From NCBI GenBank assembly GCA_037952775.1, contig JBANAY010000003.1:21700001-21764000 (forward strand): a DNA stretch of 64,000 nucleotides, given 5' to 3'. Numbering within the stretch: position 1 is the first letter of the stretch; every line of letters begins with the position of its first letter. Below, piece by piece: positions 46,904-58,409 of the stretch. This stretch comes from Clonostachys chloroleuca. Taxonomy: Eukaryota; Ascomycota; Sordariomycetes; Hypocreales; Bionectriaceae. The notes beneath the pieces are model-generated. The model did not search any database. It was not told where the DNA came from and saw nothing but the letters and a program-made list of their open reading frames with translations. A program made the translations under genes and the position numbers.

Positions 46904-47479
46904 ATGAATGCCATTCTAGGCTCTCTCCTCCTCCTTGGCTCCGCCATCGCCGCCCCCTCCTCCGTCGAGCTCACCGCCGAAGAGCTCTCCTGCAGAAACG
47001 CATCCCGCTCCATCCTGAGCTGGAACATCATCGATTTCGACTTCCACTCCTCCTACACCTTCTCGACGCCGTCCCACCAGATCGCCGGCGGCTACGTCAA
47101 CTTCACCCTAGAGAACGCCGCCCTCGAGTACAGGCCCGTCTGCGCCGCGTCCTCCAGCCAGCTCCAGGACTTCTTCTACGGCAACGTCGTCTACGACTGC
47201 CAGCTGCCCCCCAGCGCCCCGCGCGACGCGGCCTCCTTCAGCTTCAACCGCGCCACGGGGGAGGTGCTCGTCAACCAGACGTGGGTCTGCGGGGACGGCG
47301 GCGGCAAGTTCACGGCACGAGGTGGGACTACCTTCAATCTGACCTGCTCCGATGAGACTTGGCAGAACCCGGGCTGGAAGGATGGCGAGCTGTACTCTAC
47401 GCGGAATGTGTCGTGTGCCAAGGTGAATGGTACGGCGTCGATTAACCAGATATCCGGCTCGACGAGAGTGTTGTCGTAG
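46904..47479 (+). CDS. Secreted protein, AA1-like (Alt a 1-like), 191 aa
   Basis: Intronless. ATG 46904 starts a signal peptide (AILGSLLLLGSAIAAPSS). The mature part has five Cys and several N-glycosylation sites, and reads as a beta-rich domain: SWNIIDFDFHSSYTFSTPSH, YVNFTLENAALEYRPVC, VVYDCQLPP, SFSFNRATGEVLVNQTWVC and GTTFNLTC. This order of strands and Cys resembles the AA1-like family named after the Alternaria allergen Alt a 1, whose members are small secreted beta-barrel proteins. Codon use is GC-rich compared with the flanks, supporting a genuine gene. Function is unknown; it could be an effector-like apoplastic protein. Confidence 0.75.
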   Translation: MNAILGSLLLLGSAIAAPSSVELTAEELSCRNASRSILSWNIIDFDFHSSYTFSTPSHQIAGGYVNFTLENAALEYRPVCAASSSQLQDFFYGNVVYDCQLPPSAPRDAASFSFNRATGEVLVNQTWVCGDGGGKFTARGGTTFNLTCSDETWQNPGWKDGELYSTRNVSCAKVNGTASINQISGSTRVLS

Positions 47480-50400
47480 GTGACGACGCTGGTGACGGGT
47501 TGTGTATCTCGGTTTATGTGGCGTGCAGATGGGCCGAGAGGAATGGCTTAGGTGCTCATGGGTAGCGGTAATCTCAGATGAATCGACACTTGTTCCAATA
47601 AGAAACCCATGATCGAATCAAAATTCAAGAAATAAGGCAGAACATCCGTCGCTAATTCTCACTCCCGGCCCGTAACCGTGACAGGGTGTGATCAACAGCC
47701 ACGTGTGATTCCGTTAACGTACCACCGGGGGCCGCAATACGGACCCCAAAAGCCGACTCAGCATCTAGTGTCTTATTGGAAACTATAACGGGGTGGATAA
47801 TCGGGACATGCGTCGTAAGGCGTGGCTTTACTGCCTTGATGGGAAGCCAGGGTGGTTTGGTCGGCGCCGATGCCGGAGTCGATGCCAGGGGCAGGTGGAG
47901 TAACTACTTGACTTCATATCGGCGCCGACATCATGTTAAGGTGCCGATTGCCTCCGGTTGATGGCAGATATCACGGATGTTCAATTATAGTCTACCTTTA
48001 TCGAGAATTTGACTGGAAAGGTGCGCCTTTTGTCATGTAGAAGCAAGTAACTAAGGCTTACTGGCTGGTACGGTCTGGTGTTTCATGTACCGAACAGGTA
48101 AAATCCGAGTCTGTCGATTGAGTGACAGGTAATTTGTCCTTTTTAAGTTCCAAGCCACATGGATGCTATCTACGTAGAAATTAATACAAGCATTGGGGTG
48201 CGGATATCCGATTTGTGGCATGGTAGCATTGTTGTCACCACCGCATCCTTGTATTATTGCTTGTAATATAACCATACTTCTTAGTAGTGGAAGCCGCAGG
48301 AATAGATATCTGTAGATTTATAAGGGTGTCTATGGATATGGAAACAGATGCGACGTATTGTCAGATTTAATAGCAAGAATTCAAGGTTGTAACTGCTGCG
48401 GATGGGAAACGTCTGAAAGCACGTCTTTATACACTGAGATTAAGTCGCCCTTATAAATCACGGAAGGAAATACTTAACGGTTAGTCAAATGCCACGTGTT
48501 ATAGCCAAGTACAACACCAAAATCCCGAAAGCCCCCCATGTCGCCTTGGCCAAGTAAACATGTTGTAGGCGGCCGCCTCACGACTTGTGAAAGGCCTCAC
48601 GGCTTGGCTATAACATAATAACATGAAGGACATTAGCAATTTTTGAAAACCTTGAAAGAAAATTCCGGGCACAAAATCTCGCCATCCCTTGGCAGTATGA
48701 GTATCCTGCCTTGTGAGGCCTGGGCACCTGTGCTAAGACGAACTTTTGTCTTTGCGCCAATGCCAAGGCTTTCTCAAAAGGAGAAAACAAGCCCGAAGTT
48801 TAGTAAGTAATATAGACCTCTTTCCATTGGTGAGGTGCCTAGGGCATGTTGGCTTTACCAGTAACCTCCAACATATCATATGGCAGGGGAGAAACGCGTG
48901 ATGGGTTGCAGCTCTCGCCTGCGGCTGAAGGGGTCAGTAGACCGAAGAATTTTTCCCAAGGTCACTCAATAAGGTCATTGGTAACACCACCTTGCTGTAA
49001 AACTTTCCTGCGGACCTGGATCATTGGGGGAGGGCGGGAGATCTCGCAGGCAAGGGGGGTGTGCTCATCGTGGGCACACACGGCAAGAGCCGGGGAATCC
49101 GGATATCGAGGCAAACACATGTTACACATGCACGATGAAGAGTGGCATAATGATCCGAGTCAAGCTCTTCCCAGCCAATGCATCGGTGCTGGGCCCCCAA
49201 GAAGGCTAATACTCCTACCGGGTATGAGCGAGGTGTGAGACCCCATGCAGAAAACATGTGTTGTAGACACCCTCACGAGGGATGAGACACCCCAGTATTC
49301 TTTTAATTGGGTGTCTTGGAAAATTCAGGTAGGTAAATGGTGTATCTGTGCATTCTCAAGTCGATATCGCGAGTACGGGCAACTATGGCGCAACCGCATA
49401 GCGCTGATCACTTTGGTCGCTTACTCCGCCACTAAGCCACAGAAAATCATGTATTGTTTCAAATGCGGGAGGACTTGTGCTAGTTGGCCCTGCAGGAAGA
49501 AAGCTATTATCAATCTATGGGTTGGGCCGAAACTCAGGTCGTATAGGAACGAAGGTGTTAATTAATTACACCTCGGATGATGGGCCTCGCCGGGTCCAGC
49601 AGACGGAATCAGCTCTTTGTGGTATCTCGCTCATCATTTAGGAGGCCATAATACGCCCGAACGAGCCGCAATCACGCTTCTCGTCCTCTTCGCCGCCTGC
49701 GTACAGGGATGGGCGGCCCTTTTGCAAGTGATCGAGGTCAAGCAACAGCCAATCTTGAGGGTGTTCGCAGATGTCCGCAAAGAAAGACCCGCAGTGTTAC
49801 CATGTCGGTGGATTCTCATTGGATTTCCACCTCGATGGAAGCCGATCGCGTCATCGTCCCGGTCGTCCACAAACCGCAAAGCATGACACATAGACTCTCA
49901 ATCCTCTGCCACGGATCCCTGGATTTGAACAGGTGGTTTGAACCGCTTACCTTCGGCGCCTTGACTGAAAGCACTCAGTTCTGGTAAACGCGATTTCGTC
50001 GTCTGATTTTTGCTGACGGGGTCCAGCTCAGACGGCATGGTGACCCGGCGAGGAACATGAAAACTCAGTCATCTGGCAAGACAAACCGCGACTACATTCC
50101 AATGTTTTCACTCCTCTTAAACATGAGGCATAATACTTTTTCCCTATTCAAATAAATGGCAATAAGCGGCCATGTATTGATGGTATTGTAGGTACAAAAG
50201 CTGCCTCATTGCAGGGGCGAAGGAGGGAAAAAGAAACGTAAAAAAAATCTGCCAGAAACAACCCTGAAGCATGTCACCATCCACTTGGCGTCGGCTGGAC
50301 CCGCCCTGCTCACACACACTGGCGCCTGGCCGAGCTTCCACGGCCCTTCTACGCATGCACGAATCTTTCCGTCGACGAGCCGGGACCCAGAGACCCACGC

Positions 50401-50642
50401 CACCAGCCCGTGGAGGAAGTTTCTGTTAGTCGCGAAGAGCCTGCTCCACCGCGGGAACTTTGATTTGAATCAGTCACGCCAGTCAAGTGTGGGCGAGGGG
50501 CAAAACAGCTGTCATTATGTATAAAGCTTCGACACTTCCTCCACCGTCTCCAAGTGGGATCTGCTCATCCACTCTTGCCTACGAGGGGAAGACTGTCGTT
50601 GTTTAACCGTCAAGTGGTTTGCTTCCCTAGCACGTATCCACC
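47480..50642. other. Long gene-poor region
   Basis: 3.2 kb with many short frames on both strands, none carrying a domain or coherent exon structure. The right end is the 5' flank of the permease gene, with CT-rich sequence from about 50525. Confidence 0.4.
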
Positions 50643-52377
50643 ATGAGTCTCGTCGAGAGAGTATTCCAGTCCAAGAAGGATGACAAGGAGGACTCGCCTG
50701 GCCCTCGCCAGGCCGGCTTCGACTCCGAAGAGGGTAGCTATTGAACCCAGGCCATCGACTTGGTTGACATTTCTAACGATTGCTATCTAGGCCACCTGGA
50801 GCAAGCCCGTGAGAACAAGCGCACAATTGGCATCGCCGGCGCAAGCTTCCTCATCCTGAACCGCATGGTCGGAACGGGTATCTTCGCTACGCCCAGTGCC
50901 ATTTTCTCCCTGAGCGGCTCAGCTGGTCTGTCCATGATCATGTGGGTGATCGGCACCATTGTTGCCGCAGCGGGTACTGCCGTGTACATTGAATTCGGAA
51001 CTGGTATGTCCCATTGAAATGATGCCATACTCTGCAGGCCTAACAAATCATCATGCAGGTATCCCACGTAATGGTGGTGAAAAGAACATCCTCGAATACG
51101 TCTTCCGCAAGCCCAAGTTTCTCACCACCTGTCTCTACGGAAGTTACTGTGTCCTCCTGGGTTGGTGCGCCGGTAATAGTATTGTCTTTGGAGAATATAT
51201 CCTTCTCGCTGCCCGCGTTGAGCCCACTACCTGGAACCAGCGAGGCATCGGTCTGGCTGTCGTCACCGCCGCCTTCTTGATCCACGGCACGGTCCTGAAA
51301 TGGGGAATCCGCCTCCAGAACCTCCTCGGATCCATCAAGATCATCATCCTCCTCATCATTATCATCGCTCCTCTCGTCCGCCTGGACAAGACAACCGACA
51401 CCCTGTCGAGACACAAGGCCTTTGAGGGCACCACTGGAAGCGCCTACGGAATCGTCACCTCCCTCAACAACGTCATCTGGAGCTATGTCGGCTACAGCAA
51501 CGCCAACTACGCCCTGAGCGAGATGAAGAACCCCATCCGCACCCTCAAGATCTCGGCCCCGCTCGCCATCCTGGGTGTCGGAATCCTGTACATCCTCGCC
51601 AACATCTCTTACTTCGTTGGGGTCCCCAAGGAAGAGATTCTGACCAGCGAGCGCCTTGTTGCTGCCTCCCTCTTCCGCAACATGTTTGGCGAGTCGGCCG
51701 AACGTGCCCTCTGTGTCTTCGTCGCTCTCTCTGCCTTCGGAAACGTCCTTAGTGTCATCTTCTCCCAAGGTCGCCTCATCCAGGAGCTCGGTCGTGAGGG
51801 CGTCCTCCCCTTTTCTCGCTTCTGGGCCAGCAACCGCCCCTTCAATGCCCCTCTGCCTGGTCTGATGGAGCACTGGCTCGTCACAGTCATTACCATCATC
51901 GCCCCTCCCACTGGTGATGCTTACAATTTCGTCATCAAGTAAGTTGTCACTGTTGCGTATACTTATCTTACAAGTACTAACAAAGAATCCAGCCTCATCT
52001 CCTACCCCCTCGCCATCGTCAACACCTTCGTCGCCATCGGCCTCATCTACCTCTACGTCAACCGCGCCAAATGGGGCTGGAACCCCCCTGTCAGCGCCAC
52101 GCTCCCCGTCGTGGCCTTCTTCCTCCTCAGCAACCTGTTCCTCGTCTTCGCTCCCTACGCGCCGCCCGAGGATGGCCAGAACATCTACAAGAGCATGCCG
52201 TACTGGACCCACAACGTGGTCGCCTGGGGCGTCATCGGCCTCGGCGGCGTCTACTGGGTCATCTGGACCAAGCTCATGCCCTACTTTGGCAAGTACAGGC
52301 TGGAGCAGGAGATGGTGGTGGACGACATCGACGGATGGGAGAGGAGAGTGTTTGTGCGCAAGCCGTTGGTGGAGTAG
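50643..52377 (+). CDS. Methionine-type amino acid permease (APC superfamily), 522 aa
   Basis: Plasma-membrane amino acid transporter of the LAT/methionine-permease type, resembling fungal high-affinity methionine permeases (Mup1-like). Exons are 50643-50733, 50791-51003, 51059-51938 and 51993-52377, with all phases matching. The substrate-binding GTGIF signature lies in ILNRMVGTGIFATPSAIF at the first helix, followed by PRNGGEKNILEYVFRKPKFL and a dozen hydrophobic helices. Other family hallmarks are IWSYVGYSNANYALSEMKNP and GRLIQELGREGVLPFSRFWA. The C6 run in WNPPVSA is in frame here. Length is normal and no defects are seen. The exact substrate is inferred from similarity. Confidence 0.92.
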
Positions 52378-53730
52378 AGCTACCTAATTGAAGAGATGAG
52401 GGGACGAGGAGTCTAGTTTCCATGGATAGAGAGGGAGAACCTGTTTCTATAGAGAATATCTTTTTCATAGAATATTCCATTAATACATGTTGATTAATAT
52501 CTGACAGTATGAAAATCTCAGTCACCGGATGTGATGGCAGCGGGTGTCGGGGGGCCCGGCTGAGCTGCCGGCCGGAGGCGCTGGTTCCCGAAGGCGTGCT
52601 GCAAGTCTAAAAGCACGTCATGCCGAGGGTTTTGCCAGGCGGCGAGGCCAAGTGGGCTTCAGTACGTAATGAGTATCGCGCTCCCAGGCAGCAAAAACAT
52701 CTGATTTATGCGGTCGGGAAGTTAATCGTTTGGCCGTCAGCATACGATCGTATCCCTGAAACAAATGGCGAGAGATTGAGTGGTCCTCTATATCCAAGAC
52801 GGGACAGTCTTGCGCGGTGTGATGGAAACTTTCTACTCCTACGTCAAACTACAAACCAACGCGGCTCTGCGATGATTCAATTGCAGTGCATTTAGCGGGT
52901 GGATTAGCGGGTGGGGGCACTAACGCAGGTCCCCAGAAGCGCTCAAATTGCACCAAGTGCTCGGTTGAGCTTGACAGTCTGTCCGATGAATTGAGCTTTG
53001 GCCTTGTCCCCTATAGCAAGAGATTTCTCGCCTGGGAACTGAAGACCGTTTGTAGCTATGAGCAATTCACCTTGAGAATTATGACGTGTACTGACTAGCC
53101 GTGTCTTCATTCAGAGGATTTAGATTTAATATCAATTAATAGATCTCCTGCTTTTCTCGCCGCTACTATGGCCACAAGTTAACTCACCGAGCCTGCAACG
53201 ACATTTCAATTCCTAAAATTGAAACATAGCATGTAGCCTTTTGGCAAGAGTCAACATGAAATATCAGGAATATTTGTTCCAGAACCCTGAACTACAACAA
53301 ATTATTTATGCCATCAATCATCACGTGAGAAGCCGCCATGGAGTATGTACATGTTATTAGGTAGTCCTCGACTGTTATAAGGAAAGAAGCTACAGACTGG
53401 TGATGATCACATGCTGCATAACAGTTTCCCCCAGTCATTGGTTAGGAGATCAGACACGCTTCTAGCACCTCAGCCTAGATTTCGCGTATACGCCAGCGTT
53501 TCTATTCATCATTGATTTATTCCTTTCCTAAACGAGCGATGAGTGTGAACGGTTAACTATGCATTAATATTCAACGGTTAGAAAATCAGTTCTTAACTAA
53601 AATATTAAATAAATATAATAAAACTATAAAAAGAAATAATAAAGTGTTTAATACTAATATATACTATAAAGTTAATACTTTTAAAAATATTTATTTATTA
53701 TTCTTATCTAATAGGTAATTTCTTAGATTT

Positions 53731-53759
53731 CGCTTTTGCCTATAGGGTAGGCAAAGGCG
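53731..53759. repeat. Inverted repeat (hairpin)
   Basis: Two 12-bp arms, CGCTTTTGCCTA and TAGGCAAAGGCG, with one mismatch and a 5-nt loop, at the edge of the AT-rich island. It could be a remnant of a transposon end or a transcript hairpin. Confidence 0.6.
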
Positions 53760-53938
53760 TAAAGTTGTCCCTGTTCATGCCTGGTGCATCAACATAATTA
53801 ACCCCTGATCTGTGAGAATCATATCAGTTAATCCTATTCAAACTAATTTACCCCACCAAGATTAGGTATTTAATGTCGGATCATCCGGAAAAGTGGTTTC
53901 TAGTGTATACAATATATACAATACGTCAGAAGTCAATT

Positions 53939-54295
53939 GACAGCCAGATCATCTACACGTCGATCGCTCAGCTTGACAGCAGACAGGTTGGTTAGGGCTC
54001 CAGCAATCGTTCGTCGCGGCAGAAGACAGATCAGCCAGGGCTGCAGCGATTGTTCGTCTCGTCAGTAGATAGGTCAGTCAGGGGCACAGCCATCGTTTGT
54101 CTGAATAATAGACGCGTTAACGCGTAGGCCACATCGTCACAACTACAATTACTCCTCTTGACAGAGGACAGCTAGAACACCTTCACAGCAATCACTCATC
54201 GCGATAGCGGACAGCTAGGTCGGCTTTACGGTGATTATTCGTCCTGACGGAAGACGTGTAGGTCAGTTCATTGTTGAAGCTTGTACTGAGACGCA
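53939..54295. repeat. 43-bp degenerate tandem repeat (minisatellite), about 8 copies
   Basis: Unit starts (GACAG, GATAG or GACGNG) are at 53939, 53982, 54025, 54068, 54111, 54167, 54210 and 54253. Spacing is exactly 43 bp, except for one 56-bp step that carries a 13-bp insertion. Units share a GACAG..AGGTCAG..GGGC..CAGC.ATCGTTCGTC..G.CAG core with many substitutions. No reading frame runs through the array. Confidence 0.8.
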
Positions 54296-56033
54296 CCTTT
54301 CTTGGCAGGCTGACTGTATTGAATGTTGGTGACGATGACCTGTCCGAAAACATAGCACGACTGGTGTGAAACTGATAGACCGGGGGTCAATCTGACTGCA
54401 CTGACCCCTCGTTCATGCCATTGACCCATGCGTAATCGAAAAATGATCAGTTGGCAGTGATCTTTGCTGTATACCACCCTACTCGCTAGATCCCAGCACC
54501 GTAAAGGAATGCATTCCTCACACAAGCAGGGACAGGCTTATGGATGCAACAAATTTAGTGCTTGACATCCTGTGACCGCCCAATTTCCCACTCTGTCTGA
54601 CGCTGAGGCAACACATCTAGGAAAATACGAAAAGGAGGCAAGGAGGTTATGCTGGATAATTCTGCAAACCCACTACTTCGCATCGCTCGCTCATGTACCT
54701 ACTTCACATTCTAAACCATCCATTGGAGATGGACTCAAACCCCCCAGCTAGCGTCTGTTGTAGACATGAGAGTATTTCGACGCATAACGCCGGGCTGCTT
54801 TAAGTGATCAGTGCAAACCTGTTGCCGGACCGGCAGCACCGCCAGAGTCTACTTGGAGACTTCTAAATGCTGTCAATCCTAAGCTTTGGCCACGTTCGGC
54901 GTCATGCCAAAAGTCATCTTTCCATAAGACAGCCTGCTCATACGTCAGAAGCCCAGGGGGTCGAACCATGGTCCGGCTTGGAGGTCTTCAAGTCAAGGCC
55001 ACATATTATCTCATGAGAATAGCCAAGGCACTAATTTGTACATTACAAGGTAATGATCGGTGTGATAATCGCCCATTAAAGGATACTTACAAAGTGGGTT
55101 AGGACATACTAACGCAAGAAGTGGCGATGATGCCTAGATCAACCTCACCCCAACTGATAATTGCATTTGAAACTCGAGTCTTAAAGCACCAGCGAAGTAC
55201 GTAGATGTTTCTGCTATACTCGGTAAACAAGTGGAAAAAATACCGGTTTGGTGCCTTGGTTGTTTCCAGGAGAGAAATGGGTGCAAGCGGGAGGTCTTGG
55301 GGAGTGGGATCTTCAAGGGCAACGTGCCTTGAGGATGAGCATCGAACAAAATCGCCTGCTGATCAGAGATAGCCGAACTCCCTGCCTGCGTGCCTGCGCC
55401 ACTTGATGACGTGTTAGGATGCCATATTCGGAATTCTATTGTGAAACGCTCAATAAAACCAAGCCAAGAGGTACTTTGTGTATAGCCTATCTAACGTGGA
55501 GGTTGATGTATTATTGATAAGTAGTCCACTAGGGAAGACTTCGCCACTGACCGAAATCGCACCTGGAATACGATATTCCAGGGCTTCATGTCTCTTCCAG
55601 CATCCCCTGTACAGCATAATCAAGCGGAGGAGATACCTTGCTATCGCTTTCGAAGCCCCATGGAAATAGTTTCGTCTTACATCGCCTATGTAGAGGGTCA
55701 GAAGAGGAAGTATAATGGAAGACGCCTGCTGATCCCGCTTACTAATGCTGCATACCAATGCCGTGCTGGAATGCCGAGCCAGAATGCCGAGCCAAGACGC
55801 CGTGTTCAGGCTTCCATTTGTAAATATGGACAACCTCATCTTACAATCCATGTGAAGGATTCAACAGATCTGACTCAGATAGTGTTAGATGTAGATTACA
55901 AGTTATAAGGAAAACTATTTAATACAGCTCCTACTCATCTTTAACACTTGAAACCGATCTAAATACAACAGTCTTTAGACAAAACAACAATCACTCTTTA
56001 CCTTTCCTTTGCTGTTTTCCTTTTCACTTTCTA

Positions 56034-56052
56034 TTTTTTTTTTTTTTTTTTT
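56034..56052 (+). repeat. T19 homopolymer in 5' leader
   Basis: Nineteen consecutive T residues within a pyrimidine-rich stretch (about 55990-56052) that ends 28 bp before the ATG of the proline-rich gene. Such tracts are common in fungal promoters and leaders. Confidence 0.85.
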
Positions 56053-56080
56053 GGCTGAGAGTTGATCTCAAAGTCTCAGA

Positions 56081-56834
56081 ATGGTTGCCCTTAAGCACCT
56101 TGGGGCAACTGCTCTCCTATGTCTCGGCCTTGTCAATAGCGGACTTGCCCAGTTGGATACTACATCCGACGAACTTGCTCCACGAGATAATACTTATGAG
56201 CAGATTCTTGCCCGAGGTGTCGATGTTAGTGCTGAGAAAAGAGGGGAAGATGAGGAGTTAGATGCCCGTGATATCGAGGAGGAGCTCTATGTCCGCAAGG
56301 TTGACCCGAATGCTCCCCCCCCCCACGAAAGAAGCCACCTCCTCGACCCCACACTCCTCCTCCTCCTCCTCCTCCCACTCGTCCACCTCCCCCTCCTCCC
56401 ACAGGTCGTGGTCGTGGTCGTCGTGGACTGGATGACTACTTGGAGCGTCGGGCCTTGTATCTCCGCAAGGTTGACCCGAATGCTCCCCCCCCACGAAAGA
56501 AGCCACCTCCTCGACCCCACACTCCTCCTCCTCCTCCTCCTCCCACTCGTCCACCCCCCCCTCCTCCCACAGGTCGTGGTCGCGGTCGTCGTGGACTGGA
56601 TGACTACTTGGAGCGTCGGGCCTTGTATCTCCGCAAGATTGACCCAAATGCTCCCCCCCCCCCCCACGAAAAAGGCCAATAACACCTCCTCGACCCCCGC
56701 CATCTCCTCCTCCCCCTCCTCCTCCTACTCGTCCGCCTCCCCCTCCTCCCACAGGTCGTGGTCGTGGTCGCCGCTCACTGGATGACTATCTGGACTATCT
56801 TGAAGCACGCGACTACTACGAGTACGATTTCTAG
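56081..56834 (+). CDS. Secreted proline-rich protein with three 56-residue repeats and dibasic sites, with two frameshifts
   Basis: A signal peptide (LKHLGATALLCLGLVNSGLA) is followed by an acidic propeptide-like region with an EKR site and then three repeats. Each repeat reads LYLRKVDPNAPPP, RKKPPPRPHTPPPPPPPTRP, a PTGRGRGRR stretch and GLDDYLERRA. Repeat 3 diverges and ends DDYLDYLEARDYYEYDF before a TAG at 56832-56834. Read straight, the frame is lost at the C10 run (56315-56324) and again at the C13 run (56653-56665); one extra C at each restores all three repeats in a 251-aa protein. Repeat 2, with C8, is in frame. Dibasic RR and KR sites at the unit borders suggest Kex2-type processing. 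It may be a cell-wall, hydrophobin-like or processed-peptide precursor; I recognise no family. Confidence 0.72.
56287..56775 (+). repeat. Tandem coding repeats, 168-170 nt period
   Basis: The anchor GCAAGGTTGACCCGAATGCT recurs at about 56295 and 56465 and, with two changes, at 56633. Periods are 170 and 168 nt; the 2-nt difference is entirely the C10 versus C8 run. Copies 1 and 2 are nearly identical, pointing to recent duplication. Confidence 0.88.
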
Positions 56835-58409
56835 AGGGGTCCCTATACCTGCCGGAAGGAGCATCGCCCTCCCACTCTTCCTGGCCAACCTAGTTCAATC
56901 ACTCCTACTTGCAGTTCTCTCGGCCGTCCAAGTAGTCGCTGCACGTAGGGAGCTCAAGGTTATCTCGTCAATAAGGGCATCTGAAAGTACTCTGTATGGA
57001 GGAAGTTTGAGGCTTGGCCTCTGAAGGGTAGAAGTTAGGCGGTAGTGGTTATTTGAGGTGGAGATGGAAAAGCAGTCCTGGAGAAGAACCTGTTTGTACG
57101 ATTATTATACGGGGCTGAGCAGTTGTGTGGCAGATGGAGAACTTAATATTTAGAAAATCAATATGTTGCGGAGAATGTCTATGAGTACTTGTAGGTCGTG
57201 ATGTGGGAGGTGCTCGGCCAACTTGCTGGATGTGGCCATTTTTGCTATTGGTAGAGCGCACCTTTTATGAAGTTATCGAGCCCTCGCCAGGGATCCCAAT
57301 AGTAGGTTTGTGGCTTTTGCACGGTCTTTAGCGTTGTTGCCAGACTTTTGGCGAGAGTGAAAATGAGACATCAGGAATCAATGCTTCGAAAACACAAACT
57401 AGGTGGTACTTGTTTATAACATTGTCGTTGAAGATGTTAACAGCTGTAAACCAACCCAAGCTTACGACGTGATGGCTTACAGAAAGATAAAATAAAGCCG
57501 CGTCAGCTTGAAATGACATTGTAACTATTCAACTTAGTTGCGTCGGAATAATATAATCTCAGAATAAAAGCCTTCGTCTCTGAATTACCTCCTATTAACA
57601 GGATACGGCTACTATAAGCGGGCAATGTTGAATGGATAGAAGTTGTGTTGTCATCCCTAGGCTGGAGTTGGCCTTCGCTCTCTGTCTCTAGGACAACAAA
57701 AAGCTGTATAATAACAGGAGGAGCATCGGGGTCTCTAGTATTGGAACCAGGCGCACCATTGGGAATTTCAGTTCGAGGCGTTTATTCAGCGCAACCAGAT
57801 CTAGGCTCGGACTCATCAAGTCCTTCGATGACCGCCGGTTGGAAGGTTGGAGAGTTAGAATGAACTTAAGACGTATCACAATTTAGCACAGTTGGAGGAT
57901 TTGGTTGACTCAACACTTCTCAATACAACTCTGTATCAGTAAACTCTTCAGTGGATGCGAACTTTCACCAGACTAGCAGCAGTCGCCATATGTTAGCAGA
58001 CGTGCTCTCATATATAAGTACACTATGAACTCTCTAAATGTAGTTTGCGAAAACAAACTCCTTTTCTAACCAACTCCTCGACTCCGACTAATCTCGTGAA
58101 CGATTTAAACAACCTTCGCCTTTCGAACACTTTGCCTCCAATCTTCCTCTCTCAAGGCCATCTCAAGTGTTGCGCAACTGCGGTCTCCACGTCGTCTTCA
58201 GGATATCACCCCAAGTGGGTATGATCACCCGCAGCCAGCCGAGTGCAGCCGAGTTCACTACCATTCTTTGGGCTTCTGGGTACTAAACGAGAGACTTCAG
58301 CGTCCACAGATGAGAGGCCGCTTTCTCCAACCCCCCTAGATGTTGACAGTTGGAATCTGAGTCTCTGGGCTTGCGTGTTAACAGCCAAGATACTGTAGGC
58401 AGGGTTCGT
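56835..58409. other. Convergent intergenic region
   Basis: 1.6 kb between the 3' ends of the proline-rich gene and the 563-aa gene. No supportable gene. Confidence 0.4.

Larger units (their letters stand above)
52378..56080. other. 3.7-kb gene-free region with AT-rich island and minisatellite
   Basis: No supportable gene. Holds an AT-rich block at about 53560-53720, a hairpin at 53731-53759 and the 43-bp tandem repeat at 53939-54295. At 55450-55908 both strands have overlapping open frames of about 105-133 codons with no recognisable product. A T19 tract (56034-56052) lies just before the next gene. Confidence 0.5.

Noticed and set aside
51040..52212. 390-codon minus-strand open frame
   Set aside because: It lies antisense to the well-supported permease exons, is highly acidic and repetitive as expected for the shadow of a GC-rich membrane-protein gene, and has no domain.
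55450..55908. Overlapping frames of 133 (minus) and 106 (plus) codons
   Set aside because: Neither has a recognisable domain or flanking exons, and both strands being open suggests chance.
56258..56752. Long Gly-rich minus-strand frames opposite the proline-rich repeats
   Set aside because: They are the complement of CCN-rich repeat DNA; low-complexity repeats leave several frames open on both strands. No start context or domain.
56325..56785. Leu/Val-rich reading of the repeat protein in the unshifted frame
   Set aside because: The family unit RKKPPPRP..GRGRGRRGLDDYLERR is read in the other frame by repeat 2 and leads to the proper stop; the Leu/Val reading has no conserved ends.
56081..56834. 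Dikaritin/ustiloxin-type RiPP cluster
   Set aside because: No UstY/DUF3328-type oxidase motif (HxxHC) was found in any neighbouring gene, so only the precursor-like architecture supports it; kept as a weaker hypothesis.
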